Origin: Paractinoplanes tereljensis
GTDB taxonomy: Bacteria; Actinomycetota; Actinomycetes; Mycobacteriales; Micromonosporaceae
Assembly (NCBI RefSeq): GCF_016862435.1
Contig: NZ_BOMY01000024.1
Span: 1-64,000, forward strand
Reading direction: 5' to 3'
Length of the DNA stretch: 64,000 nucleotides
The first letter of the stretch is position 1; each line of letters begins with the position of its first letter. Position numbers and translations under genes: made by a program. Of the stretch, positions 24,714 through 33,438 are shown one piece after another. Under the pieces are notes generated by a model. It did not search any database. It saw only the letters and a list, made by a program, of their open reading frames with translations, and was not told the origin of the DNA.

Positions 24714-24787
24714 CATATCTACTCCGGGGGCCGAGCCCCCGGAGGCCCCACGATGTCGTGGTTGCGGTCGCTTGGGTGCGGGGGCCG

Positions 24788-25054
24788 CTAGTGGGGTGGG
24801 GGCGGTGGGGGCTGGGTCATGGCGATCAGGCCGGCCAGGGTCGAGGTCAGGACGTCGGTCACGTTGGGCAGGTCGGCGGGGCAGAGGCCGGCACTCAGCT
24901 CGCTGATCACCCGGCCGTCGGGGTCGGTGCTCACGATGCACAGGTCGATGCGGTGGTCATCGGTGGGGAAAGCGGTCACCTGATAGTCGGTGTCGCCGAG
25001 GACCACGCGGCGGTCGAGGGTGATGGGGGACGACTGGAGCGCGGTGTCATTCAT
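24788..25054 (-). CDS. Small hypothetical protein, 88 aa
   Basis: A soluble protein with the core RRVVLGDTDYQVTAFPTDDHRIDLCIVSTDPDGRVISEL, which suggests a small beta sheet, then a short helix and a Pro tail (QPPPPPPH). I do not recognise the family. It converges on tRNA-Val and follows the DUF402 gene by 64 bp on the same strand. Confidence 0.55.
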   Translation of the reverse strand: MNDTALQSSPITLDRRVVLGDTDYQVTAFPTDDHRIDLCIVSTDPDGRVISELSAGLCPADLPNVTDVLTSTLAGLIAMTQPPPPPPH

Positions 25055-25118
25055 GGGGGTGACACTAGGGTCACCCTCTGACAGTTTCGGGGTCAGCGGA
25101 GGCGGGCGGCCGGCTCGC

Positions 25119-25634
25119 TCAGGACCGGCCCACCTGGCCGAGCCACTTGCGGTAATGGTCGGCGAACGGTTCCTCGTTCTGGGTGAGCGCCTCGCGCAGC
25201 TCGGCCACCGCCTGCAGGGCTCCCGCGACGATCTCGTCGGGGTAACCCAGCGAGACCCGGTGCTCGGCGAACTCGTCCTCGTCCTCGACCTCCACCCGGC
25301 CGTCGGCGCGGTAGCGGACCAGGTCGATGTCGAGGTCGATCACGGTGATCTCGGCCGGGCCGGTCCACCGGGCCGGGGTGGTGACGTCGCAGTACATGTC
25401 GCGGGCGTCCGGCTCGGCCAGGCACATCGCCATCCACCAGCCCTCGGCCGGGATCAGCCGGACCGCGTCGGCCCGGGTCAGCCCGGTCGGCCGGTCGCCG
25501 TAGTGGTAACTGACCACGCTGCCGCGCGGGGTGGCCAGCCAGGTGCCGTACGCGTCCTCGCCGAGCAACTGCCCGGTGACCTGGCGGTGCGGGGAACCGT
25601 CGAACTTACGCAGGATCAGATCGACGGCAGTCAC
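25119..25634 (-). CDS. DUF402 family protein
   Basis: A 171-aa protein of the DUF402 (FomD/Ntdp-like) barrel family. Conserved residues are visible in GWWMAMCLAE, MYCDVTTPARWTGPAEITVIDLDIDLVRY and VEDEDEFAEHR, the Tyr/Asp/Glu set that binds metal and nucleotide in characterised members, which are nucleoside phosphate hydrolases. The exact substrate here is unknown. Confidence 0.85.
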   Translation of the reverse strand: MTAVDLILRKFDGSPHRQVTGQLLGEDAYGTWLATPRGSVVSYHYGDRPTGLTRADAVRLIPAEGWWMAMCLAEPDARDMYCDVTTPARWTGPAEITVIDLDIDLVRYRADGRVEVEDEDEFAEHRVSLGYPDEIVAGALQAVAELREALTQNEEPFADHYRKWLGQVGRS

Positions 25635-25832
25635 CCGGAGAGGCTACATCGATCACCGTCGGGTGAGGCGCCCCACCCGGAGGGCAACCGGGAAGCAACG
25701 GATGAACATTCAACTCGACCCGGCCGGGAGCCGATCCAACTGTTGCCTGCGGGGAGTACCCGCCGGTGGGCGGGCCCCGGTCGGAGATCCCCTCGGCGAT
25801 CGGGCCCGCCCAGGTATCAGGGGAGGGGTGTT

Positions 25833-26690
25833 GTGGCGGAGCTGTTCATCGGCGCGGATACCGAGAAGACCGTGGTCTCGGCGTACCCGCTGAAGACCCG
25901 GACCGGTCGCGCCCGCCGCACCCGCACCGGAACCGTGACCGAGCTCCTTCCCGTGACCCCGAGCGGGCGAAGCCGCGAGGTCCGGGTTGCCTTTCTCGCC
26001 CGCCTGAGCCTTCCGCTGGTGCTCGTCTCGACGCTGATGTTCGCGGCCGGCCTGCCGAGCTGGTTGCTGGCCGGGATCATCCTGGTCACGGTCGGCCTGG
26101 CCGGCTGGGACGACCGGCGCCGGGCACAGCGGACGACCTTCGCGATTCCCCGCGATTCCGGCGCGCGCGTCCTGCGTACGCCCGAGGAGCGCGCGGCCTA
26201 CGGCCGGGCCGTCGCCGTCGCCCGCCGGATCCGGCAGACCTGGCCGGCGCTGCCCGGCATGATCGACCCGGAGGTTGCCGACGGCACCCTGACCCACGCC
26301 CTCGACGACCTGGCCACCCTGCTGGTCCGGCGGCAGGAGATCCGCGCGCTGCGGACCGGCCTGCTGGGCGTACGGATGGCCGACGTGCCCGCCGACAGCC
26401 CGGCCGCGCTGGCCCTCGCTGAGCAGCGGGAACGCACCGAACAGCTGTGGCTCGACTCGGCCGGGCAGGCGAACCGCATCCTGCGCAGCATCGACGAGAC
26501 CGCGCAGGCCGGCGAGACGTTCGTGCGGGAGCTGCGGATCGGCGCGACCGCCCGGCAGGCCGAGCACGTGCTGGCCCGGCTCACCGCGGGCGCCCCGCCC
26601 GCCGAGTCCGCGCCCGAGCTGGCCAGCCGGACCACGGTCGTGCTGGACGCCTACCGGGAGCTGGCCGCTGCCGCATCATTGGTGCCGTGA
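25833..26690 (+). CDS. Membrane protein of unknown function
   Basis: A 285-aa protein. After about 55 basic residues there are two closely spaced membrane spans (about 57-90, LSLPLVLVSTLMFAAGLP then WLLAGIILVTVGLAGW), followed by a cytoplasmic helical region of about 190 residues likely to form coiled coils. I do not recognise the family. The GTG at 25833 is chosen for GGGGAGGGG 5 nt upstream. It overlaps the XRE-cupin regulator by GTGA, so the two are probably one operon. Confidence 0.65.
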   Translation: MAELFIGADTEKTVVSAYPLKTRTGRARRTRTGTVTELLPVTPSGRSREVRVAFLARLSLPLVLVSTLMFAAGLPSWLLAGIILVTVGLAGWDDRRRAQRTTFAIPRDSGARVLRTPEERAAYGRAVAVARRIRQTWPALPGMIDPEVADGTLTHALDDLATLLVRRQEIRALRTGLLGVRMADVPADSPAALALAEQRERTEQLWLDSAGQANRILRSIDETAQAGETFVRELRIGATARQAEHVLARLTAGAPPAESAPELASRTTVVLDAYRELAAAASLVP

Positions 26691-27301
26691 CCCCTACCGA
26701 TGACGTGCTCCGCGAGGTCGGGCCCCGGCTGCGGGCGCTGCGCCGCAAATCGGGGATCACGCTCGCCGCCCTGGCCGAGACCACCGGGATCTCGGTCAGC
26801 ACCCTGTCCCGGCTCGAGTCGGGGCAGCGCAAGGCCACCCTGGAACTGCTACTGCCGCTGGCCCAGGCCCACCGGGTGCCGCTGGACGAGCTGGTCGGCG
26901 CGCCGCCGACCGGCGATCCCCGGGTGTACGCGCGACCGATCGAACGGTTCGGTCAGCTGATCCTGCCGCTGAGCCGCAACCCGGGCGGGCCGCAGGCGTT
27001 CAAGCACATCATCGCGGCCGGGGAGACCCGGCAGAAGCCCGACCCGAAAACGCACGAGGGCTACGAGTGGCTCTACGTGCTCACCGGCAAGCTGCGCCTG
27101 ATCCTCGGCCCGCACGACCTGATCCTGCCGGCCGGCGAGGCGGCCGAGTTCGACACCCGGACGCCGCACTGGTTCGGCAGCGCCGGTGAGGCGGTCGAGT
27201 TCCTCACCATCTTCGACCGGCAGGGCGCCCGGATCCACGTCCGGGCCCGGCCGTCAACTACGTCGCGGAGTCCCCGGGGGACGGGAACCGACCGGGCGTG
27301 A
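26687..27301 (+). CDS. XRE-family regulator with cupin domain
   Basis: A 204-aa regulator. Residues 8-62 are an XRE helix-turn-helix (LRALRRKSGITLAALAETTGISVSTLSRLESGQRKATLELL); residues about 95-180 are a cupin with HEGYEWLYVLTGKLRLILG and PHWFGSAG. The cupin probably senses a small ligand. The class is like SutR/PuuR-type regulators. GTG start overlapping the membrane gene stop. The target is not evident. Confidence 0.9.
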   Translation: MTPTDDVLREVGPRLRALRRKSGITLAALAETTGISVSTLSRLESGQRKATLELLLPLAQAHRVPLDELVGAPPTGDPRVYARPIERFGQLILPLSRNPGGPQAFKHIIAAGETRQKPDPKTHEGYEWLYVLTGKLRLILGPHDLILPAGEAAEFDTRTPHWFGSAGEAVEFLTIFDRQGARIHVRARPSTTSRSPRGTGTDRA

Positions 27302-27476
27302 CCCGCGGGGCCGGGTGCCGGCACCGCGATCACGCACGTTCATTCCTTTGTGTGACTCGACCGTCACCCAGAATGCAACTACGTTGTCTGTCGACATGCG
27401 TGCCCCCGCCGATGCCCGTGTACCGTCCGCCACCAGCGTCAACGATCCGGCGGTCGGTCGGACGTTAGCGCCCCTG

Positions 27477-27520
27477 TCCGGCTCGCCGGCTGGTGGCCTA
27501 TCCGGCTCGCCGGCTGGTGG
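27477..27520. repeat. 20-bp direct repeat across the prim-pol stop codon
   Basis: TCCGGCTCGCCGGCTGGTGG occurs twice (27477-27496 and 27501-27520) with four bases between. The second copy encodes the last residues of the prim-pol-like protein and the first lies just past its stop, so it looks like a recent tandem duplication. Confidence 0.8.
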
Positions 27521-28142
27521 ACAGCTGCCGCGGCACGGTGATCCGCGGTTCCCGGACCGCACCGATCGCCTCGACCAGCAGTTTCTGGACGACCTCGGGC
27601 GCGGGCAGCGTCCACTGTGTGCGCTCGGGCGGCACGGCCCAGCGCACCGGGCCCTCCAGCATCCGGCTCGGTGCGGCCGGGATCCACGAGCCGCGGCCGT
27701 GCCGCACCACGTCCAGCCGGTGCTCCAACTCGACGCGCAGCGGTGCGCCCGGCCGCACCAGGAACATCCAGCGTCCGGCCGCGGTGACCGCGACCGGGCC
27801 GGCCGCGCCGTGCAGCCGGGCCGCGCCGAAAACTCGCAGGCCGAGCGAGGACGGCACCTCCAGCGCGTCGAAGCGCAGGCCGGTGGCGAGCAGCACGCTG
27901 TGCGGTCGGTGCCGCCACCACCGGTGCACCAGGCCGGTGTCGGTGGAGGCGCTGTCCTCCCAGGACTCCATGGCCGGATGGCACATCATGATCGGGCAGC
28001 CGGGCCGGCCGCACGCGAATCGGTTCCCGGCCAGCCAGGCGCCCGGCGTCACGGCCCAGCCGTGGGCGGCGTAACGCAGCGCTTGCCGGCGCAGACGCAA
28101 CCGTTCCAGGTGGACGAACGGCCGATTGGCAGTCCACTGCAT
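27498..28142 (-). CDS. Prim-pol-like (bifunctional DNA primase/polymerase N-terminal) protein
   Basis: A 214-aa stand-alone protein of the type annotated in streptomycetes as bifunctional DNA primase/polymerase. It has ALRYAAHGWAVTPGAWLAG, a Cys/His-rich CGRPGCPIMMCHPA, SVLLATGLRFDALEVPSSLG and a C-terminal GRGSWIPAAPSRMLEGPVRW. The expected acidic catalytic pair is only partly present (FDALEVP), so it may not polymerise DNA. It is divergent from an XRE regulator across a 250-bp gap with a TTGCAA-G-TTGCAA palindrome. Confidence 0.65.
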   Translation of the reverse strand: MQWTANRPFVHLERLRLRRQALRYAAHGWAVTPGAWLAGNRFACGRPGCPIMMCHPAMESWEDSASTDTGLVHRWWRHRPHSVLLATGLRFDALEVPSSLGLRVFGAARLHGAAGPVAVTAAGRWMFLVRPGAPLRVELEHRLDVVRHGRGSWIPAAPSRMLEGPVRWAVPPERTQWTLPAPEVVQKLLVEAIGAVREPRITVPRQLSTSRRAG

Positions 28143-28253
28143 GGCTCCACAACCTTCGGTCCAGGAGAATTTTCGGGTGGACCGACGGCCATATCAGCCG
28201 CCGGAACCGTATCCAAGCCCGACACACCTCGTTGGGTTCGGCAGATTCACCCT

Positions 28254-28266
28254 TTGCAAGTTGCAA
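28254..28266. promoter_or_regulatory. TTGCAA-G-TTGCAA palindrome, copy 2 of 3
   Basis: A perfect 6-bp inverted repeat around one base in the divergent gap between the prim-pol-like gene and the XRE regulator. It is the longest-arm A/T-containing form of the motif also present at 8095 and 50368. The XRE regulator next to it is a natural candidate binder. Confidence 0.5.
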
Positions 28267-28395
28267 CAAAAACTACGAGCATCGGTGAGCAGGCGATCAC
28301 ACACGCTGTGCGACACACGTACGCGTGAAGTGGTCAGACTGCAGTTGACACAAGGGCTCGCCGGCGGGGGTCGTCGGAGAGTCGGGGGAGGCACC

Positions 28396-29625
28396 GTGGA
28401 CGAGCTGCCGATCGGCCGCCGCGTCGCCTATTGGCGCGGCCGACGAAAGATGTCCCAGCAGGTCTTCGCGGACCGGTTGGGTAAGTCCAAGAGCTGGGTT
28501 GACAAGGTGGAGCGCGGGGTCCGCCGACTCGACAAGTTCTCCGTGGTCTACGAGATCGCCGACGTACTTCAGGTCGATGTCCAGCTGCTGCTGGGCAAGG
28601 ACGTGGAACGGCGGCCGGAAACACAGAACTGCATCGACCAGGTGGAAGTTGAGGAGATTCGCGCGGCTCTGGAGCGGTATGACCAGATGAGCGCGTTCTT
28701 CCAGGCTGTGCCTAACTCGCCACCATTGACGGAAATGCGTAAAGCGGTCAGCCACGCCTGGCTGACCTACCAGCACGCCAAGTACGGCGTACTCGCCCGG
28801 GCCCTGCCCAAGCTCCTGCGCGACGCGCAGGCCGCCGACAGTGCCCACGCCACCACGCACGAGGCCAAGGACGCGGCCCACCTGCTCGGGCAGGTCTACC
28901 AGATCGCTTCCTCGGCGTTGCGCAAGGTCGGCGAGCACGAGCTCTCCTGGCTCGCCGCGGACCGTTCCATCGCGGTGTCCCAGCGGGCCGGCGACCAGCT
29001 GCTCGCCGGGCTGGCCAGCTACCGGGTCGGCAGCGCGCTGCTGGCTCTCGGCCGGGTGCGTCCGTCGCTCGAGGTCAACGTCAACATCGCCAACCGGCTC
29101 GCGCCCAGCCGCGACCAGACCCACCCCGACCGGCTCTCGGTGTACGGCATGCTGCTGCTCAACGGCGCCATGGCGGCGGCGCGGATCGGCGACAGCGCGA
29201 CCGTGCGCGACCTGCTCTGCGGTGCCGAGCAGGCGTCCCTGGAGCTGGGCGGCGACTTCAACCACTACTGGACCAGCTTCGGCCCGACCAACGTGCAGCT
29301 GCACCGCTGCGCCACGGCGGTCGAACTCGGCGACGGCCGGATGGCGGTGGAGACCCACGAGAAACTGCTCAACCCGGTGGGCTTCAACGCGATGCTGCCC
29401 GAGCGGCGGGCGCACCACTACCTGGACATCGCCCGCGGGTACACGCAGATCGGCAACATCGAGAAGGCCAGCGAGATGCTCCTCGAGGGTGACCGGCTCG
29501 CCCCGTCGGAGATCCGCTGCCGCCCGCTCGCCCACGAGGTTCTATCCGACGTGCTTCGCCGGACGCGAGGCACGCCGCCGGCTCCGATCGCGGAGTTGGC
29601 TGAGCAGATGGGAGTCGGCGTATGA
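28396..29625 (+). CDS. XRE-family regulator with TPR-like sensor region
   Basis: A 409-aa protein. Residues 4-70 form an XRE helix-turn-helix (YWRGRRKMSQQVFADRLGKSKSWVDKVERG); the rest is an all-helical region of about 300 residues that looks like degenerate tetratricopeptide repeats (AAHLLGQVYQIASSALRKVG, ASYRVGSALLALGRV), as in many actinomycete signal-responsive regulators. GTG 28396 is chosen for GGGGGAGG 4-5 nt upstream. The flavoprotein gene follows in the same direction 13 bp downstream. Confidence 0.85.
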   Translation: MDELPIGRRVAYWRGRRKMSQQVFADRLGKSKSWVDKVERGVRRLDKFSVVYEIADVLQVDVQLLLGKDVERRPETQNCIDQVEVEEIRAALERYDQMSAFFQAVPNSPPLTEMRKAVSHAWLTYQHAKYGVLARALPKLLRDAQAADSAHATTHEAKDAAHLLGQVYQIASSALRKVGEHELSWLAADRSIAVSQRAGDQLLAGLASYRVGSALLALGRVRPSLEVNVNIANRLAPSRDQTHPDRLSVYGMLLLNGAMAAARIGDSATVRDLLCGAEQASLELGGDFNHYWTSFGPTNVQLHRCATAVELGDGRMAVETHEKLLNPVGFNAMLPERRAHHYLDIARGYTQIGNIEKASEMLLEGDRLAPSEIRCRPLAHEVLSDVLRRTRGTPPAPIAELAEQMGVGV

Positions 29626-29638
29626 GGTGGGTCCCCGC

Positions 29639-30223
29639 GTGATTACCGGTAACTCGCCAGGCGTGCTCTACATCCTGGTCTGTGGATCCCCTATTGCCCG
29701 TGATGTCGGCATTCTGGTCGGGCTGGCCCAGCAGGAGGGCTGGGAGGTGTGTGTGATCACGACGCCGGACGGTCGCAAGTTCGTCGACGTGGCCGCACTG
29801 CAGGCACAGACCGGACATCCGGTACGTACCTACTACAAGAGCCCCGGCGACCCCGACATGCTGCCCGCCGCGGACGCGATGATCGTCGCGCCGGCCACGG
29901 TCAACACGGTCAACAAGTGGGCCGCCGGGATCACCGACACGCTGGTCCTCGGCCTGCTCGTCGAGGGCTACGGGTACGGCGTGGCCACCGCCGTCGTCCC
30001 CTACACCAACAAGGTGATGGCTCTGCACCCCGCGCTGCACGAAAGTCTCGCCAAGCTCCGCGACTGGGGTGTGCACGTCCTGTACGGCGAGGATGTGTGC
30101 CGGCTGGGCGGCCCCGGGCAGACCGATCGCTTCCGCAGTCAGTTCCCGTGGCGGCGCGCCCTGCAGGCGGTCAGCAATCCGGTGACGATGAGCAGCCGAG
30201 TCGAGCCAGGCGCGGTCAGCTAG
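29639..30223 (+). CDS. Flavoprotein (phosphopantothenoylcysteine decarboxylase-like fold)
   Basis: A 194-aa member of the HFCD flavoprotein fold. VLYILVCGSPIARDVGILVGL starts the Rossmann-like domain, and AADAMIVAPATVNTVNKWAAGITDTL contains the PATxNT FMN-binding signature. Related enzymes decarboxylate Cys residues, but the substrate here is unknown and no precursor peptide is seen. GTG 29639 has GAGGTGGG upstream. It probably forms a transcription unit with the XRE regulator. Confidence 0.85.
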   Translation: MITGNSPGVLYILVCGSPIARDVGILVGLAQQEGWEVCVITTPDGRKFVDVAALQAQTGHPVRTYYKSPGDPDMLPAADAMIVAPATVNTVNKWAAGITDTLVLGLLVEGYGYGVATAVVPYTNKVMALHPALHESLAKLRDWGVHVLYGEDVCRLGGPGQTDRFRSQFPWRRALQAVSNPVTMSSRVEPGAVS

Positions 30224-30242
30224 CCCGATAGAGTTGTCGGCC

Positions 30243-31088
30243 GTGACCGACAACGCCGCACCACCCACCGTCCTGGACGTGGTGAACGCCCTGGACCGGC
30301 GCTATCCCCGGGACTGGGCGGAGTCCTGGGACCGGGTGGGGCTGGTGCTCGGTGACCTCGACCACGCCGTGTCCCGGGTCCTCTGCGTGGTCGACTGCGT
30401 CCCCGAGACCGTCGACCAGGCCCTCGCGGAGGGCGCCGACCTGATCGTGGCGCACCACCCGCTGCTGCTGAAGCCGGTGTCGACGATCGCCCCCGACACC
30501 TACAAGGGGCGCATCATCCACCGGCTCATCCGCGGCGACGTGGCCCTCTACGCGGCGCACACCAACGCGGACGTGGCCAACCCCGGCGTCTCCGACGCCC
30601 TGGCCCGGCGGCTCGACCTGGGCGACCTGCGCCCGCTCGTGCCGGCCGCCACCGGCGGCGGCCGGGGCATCGGCCGCATCGGCGAGCTCCCCGAGCCGAT
30701 GGACCTGGCCGAGTTCACCGGCTTCGCGGCGTCCCGGCTGCCGGCCACCGCGGCCGGGGTGCGGGCGGCCGGCGACCCGGCCCGGACCATCCGCACCGTC
30801 GCGGTGTGTGGCGGTGCCGGTGACTCGTTCCTGTCCGATGCGACGCGAGCGGGTGTCGACGCGTACGTTTGCGCGGACCTGCGCCACCACCCCGCCAGTG
30901 AGCATCTCGCCGAGGACGGCCCCGCCCTGCTCGATGTCGCCCACTGGGCGACCGAACGCCCCTGGCTGGACGAGGTGGCCGAATGGCTGCGCGGCGAGTT
31001 CGACGTCGCGGTCACGGTGTCCGACGTGGACACCGACCCCTGGACCGTCCATGCTTTCAGTTCCTCGGAGAAAGAGACCCAGCCATGA
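30243..31088 (+). CDS. NIF3-like dinuclear metal protein
   Basis: A 281-aa NIF3/YbgI family protein. Metal ligands are visible in LIVAHHPLLL, YAAHTNAD (His-Thr-Asn-x-Asp) and the C-terminal HHPASEHLAEDG. DRVGLVLGD is the conserved N-terminal block. The family is nearly universal, may act as a metal hydrolase or GTP cyclohydrolase-like protein, and its role is unsettled. It starts a three-gene operon matching Rv2230c-Rv2229c-Rv2228c; it overlaps the next gene by ATGA. Confidence 0.94.
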   Translation: MTDNAAPPTVLDVVNALDRRYPRDWAESWDRVGLVLGDLDHAVSRVLCVVDCVPETVDQALAEGADLIVAHHPLLLKPVSTIAPDTYKGRIIHRLIRGDVALYAAHTNADVANPGVSDALARRLDLGDLRPLVPAATGGGRGIGRIGELPEPMDLAEFTGFAASRLPATAAGVRAAGDPARTIRTVAVCGGAGDSFLSDATRAGVDAYVCADLRHHPASEHLAEDGPALLDVAHWATERPWLDEVAEWLRGEFDVAVTVSDVDTDPWTVHAFSSSEKETQP

Positions 31089-31819
31089 AGGCCTCCCCGG
31101 AAGCCCAGCGCCGCCTGCTCGACCTGCAGGCAGTCGACACCGCCCTGGCCCAGCTCGCCCACCGGCGGAAGTCGTTGCCCGAGCTCGCCGAGATCGACAC
31201 CGTGTCGCGGGAGCTGTCCGCGCTGGAGGACGAGCGGGTTCGCGCGCAGGTCGCGGTCGACGACATCGAACGCGACATCACCCGCTTCGAGAAGGACATC
31301 GAGCAGGTCCGCCAGCGCAAGGACCGCGACCAGAAGCGCCTCGACGGCGGCGGCGCGCTCCGCGAGATCGAGGGCCTCCAGCACGAGCTGACCACCCTCA
31401 ACCGGCGGCAGTCGGAGCTGGAGGACGCCGAGCTCGAGCTGATGGAGCAGAAGGAAACCGCCGAGGCGACGCTGACCGAGGTCAAGGCCCGGCTGGCCGC
31501 CGCGGCCACCCGCCGCGAGGAGGCCGAGCGCCGCCGCGACGAGGCGATGAGCGACATCACCAAGGAGACGGAGTTCAAGAACGCCAGCCGCGGCCCGCTC
31601 TCCGCCGACCTGCCGGCCGACCTGGTCGCCCTCTACGACAAGATCCGGACGGAGTCGGGCCTCGGCGCGGCCCTGTTCCGCTCCGGCCGCTGCGGCGGCT
31701 GCCGCATCGAGCTGTACGGCGCCGACCTGAACCGGGTCAAGTCGGCCGCGCCCGACGACGTGGTCCGCTGCGAGGAATGCCGCCGCATCATGGTGCGCAC
31801 CGCGGAGTCCGGCCTGTGA
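31085..31819 (+). CDS. Coiled-coil zinc-ribbon protein (Rv2229c-like)
   Basis: A 244-aa protein with a long antiparallel coiled coil (residues about 10-170, rich in Glu/Arg/Leu heptads) and a C-terminal C4 zinc ribbon: SGRCGGCRIELYG then VRCEECRRIMVR. This is the CT398-like family, thought to bind nucleic acid or assist protein complexes. It lies between NIF3 and RNase H/phosphatase genes with 4-nt overlaps at both ends, so the three products are made together. Confidence 0.93.
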   Translation: MKASPEAQRRLLDLQAVDTALAQLAHRRKSLPELAEIDTVSRELSALEDERVRAQVAVDDIERDITRFEKDIEQVRQRKDRDQKRLDGGGALREIEGLQHELTTLNRRQSELEDAELELMEQKETAEATLTEVKARLAAAATRREEAERRRDEAMSDITKETEFKNASRGPLSADLPADLVALYDKIRTESGLGAALFRSGRCGGCRIELYGADLNRVKSAAPDDVVRCEECRRIMVRTAESGL

Positions 31820-32922
31820 GGGTAGCGATCGAGGCCGACGGCGGGTCCCGGGGAAACCCCGGCCCCGCCGGTTACGGCGCGGTGGTCCGCGCCCACCCGA
31901 CCGGCGAGATCCTGCTGGAACGCCTCGGTTCGCTGGGCACCACGACCAACAACGTCGCCGAGTACAGCGGCCTGATCGAAGGCCTGAAGGCGGCCCGGGA
32001 ACTGAACGCCACCGAGGTCGACGTCCGGATGGACTCGAAACTGGTCATCGAGCAGATGTCCGGCCGCTGGCAGATCAAACACCCCGGCCTGCGCCCGCTG
32101 GCGGCCACCGCGGCCGAGCTGGTCACCCACTTCGACAAGGTCACCTTCGACTGGATCCCCCGGGAACGCAACAAGGCGGCGGATGCCCTGGCCAACCGCG
32201 CCATGGACGAGGCCACCGGCAAGATCCCGCGCTCGGCACCCGAGGTTTCCGTCGCCGAGGAGGCCGAAGCGCCACCGGCGTCCTGGGCGCCCCCGTCCCT
32301 GGACAACGCCACCCGGATCATCCTGGTCCGGCACGGTGAGACGGCCCTGACGAAGCAGGGCCGCTACTCCGGCCGCGGCGACGTACCCCTGTCGGACGAG
32401 GGCCAGGCGCAGGCGATGGCGGCCGGCGGCCGGGTGGCCGGCATAAGCCGTGATGTCACGGCCGTCCTGAGCTCGCCCTTGGGCAGATGTACGCGTACGG
32501 CGGAGCTGATCGCCGCTGAGGTGGGCGGCATCCCGGTGACGGTGGTCCCCGACCTGATCGAGTGCGACTTCGGCGACTGGGAGGGCCTGACCTTCGCCGA
32601 GGTACAGCAGAGATGGCCGAACGAGATGCGCGAGTGGCTGGCTTCAGCCGCGGTAGCGCCCCCCGGTGGCGAGTCGTTCCGAGCGGTGTCAAAGCGAACC
32701 AGAGGCGTAATGGCCACGATCAAGGACGAGTACGCCGGCGGCGTAGTCGTAGTGGTCTCCCACGTCTCCCCGATAAAGCTGATCCTGAAGGATGCTTTGG
32801 CGGCGTCAGACGCTTTCTTGCACCGCATGTTCCTGGACGCGGCAGGAGTCTCGACCATGGACATCTGGCCGGACGGCAACATAGCCGTCCGCTCAGTAAA
32901 CGAGACCTCCCACCTGCGCTGA
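31816..32922 (+). CDS. Bifunctional RNase H / acid phosphatase
   Basis: A 368-aa fusion like Rv2228c. Residues 1-135 are RNase HI with EADGGSRGNPGPAGYG, NNVAEYSGLIEGL, MDSKLVIEQM and ERNKAADALAN (the D-E-D-D metal set). After an Ala/Pro linker, residues about 170-368 are a histidine phosphatase with ILVRHGETALTKQGRYSGRGD, CDFGDWEGLTF and VVVVSHVSPIK, resembling CobC. It removes RNA from RNA:DNA hybrids and hydrolyses a phosphate ester. GTG start overlaps the upstream stop. Confidence 0.96.
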   Translation: MRVAIEADGGSRGNPGPAGYGAVVRAHPTGEILLERLGSLGTTTNNVAEYSGLIEGLKAARELNATEVDVRMDSKLVIEQMSGRWQIKHPGLRPLAATAAELVTHFDKVTFDWIPRERNKAADALANRAMDEATGKIPRSAPEVSVAEEAEAPPASWAPPSLDNATRIILVRHGETALTKQGRYSGRGDVPLSDEGQAQAMAAGGRVAGISRDVTAVLSSPLGRCTRTAELIAAEVGGIPVTVVPDLIECDFGDWEGLTFAEVQQRWPNEMREWLASAAVAPPGGESFRAVSKRTRGVMATIKDEYAGGVVVVVSHVSPIKLILKDALAASDAFLHRMFLDAAGVSTMDIWPDGNIAVRSVNETSHLR

Positions 32923-33438
32923 CCCCTCAGCGGCCGAGCCCAGCCGAACTCCCGATGACCGGCGGCGCGCTGCCACCCAGCAGCGTGCCGCCGGTCGTGG
33001 CGCGCCGTCTTGATCTGCGTTATGCGCCGGACAAGGTGCCTGCCACCGAAATTCGCCCGCCAGAGTTGACCCTGACACGCAAGCCGCGAACAACCTCCCC
33101 GACTCGCCATGAGTGACATTCGGCCCCGCCGCAGAGGCCCGGATCTGCCGATCAGCGCGCGCCTTGCGAGTGGCTGAGTTTCCGGACGGGCGGATTCCGG
33201 TCTGCCTCCCGGTTTCTCACCGGTAGGCGGTTCAGACCGCCGGCCGGTGGCGATGCTGCGGTTCGTCGCCCAATCCGTGTAGATCTAGGAGAGTTGCCGT
33301 CAGGAGCTCACAGCAACTCGGCAAGGTCGACACCACAGCTGCCGACTCGCCCCGTCACCCTCCAAGCCAGGGGCTGGTTCCCGCATTCTCTGCGATGAGC
33401 GGGATACGTCGGGGAAGGGTTGTCGGCGATACTGCAGC
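32923..33438. other. Gene-poor interval
   Basis: About 515 bp with no gene I can support; the open frame across its first part lacks a ribosome site and domain. It includes a structured element at 33198-33239 and a less GC-rich patch near 33270-33330. Confidence 0.5.
33198..33239 (+). ncRNA. Structured element, function unknown
   Basis: CGGTCTG pairs with CAGACCG to form an outer 7-bp stem; inside it CCTCCCGG pairs with CCGGTAGG (one mismatch) around a 7-nt loop, leaving a 5-nt bulge CGGTT on the 3' side. The bulged two-helix form is more like an RNA element than a simple terminator, and no U-tract follows. Strand is uncertain. Confidence 0.35.
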
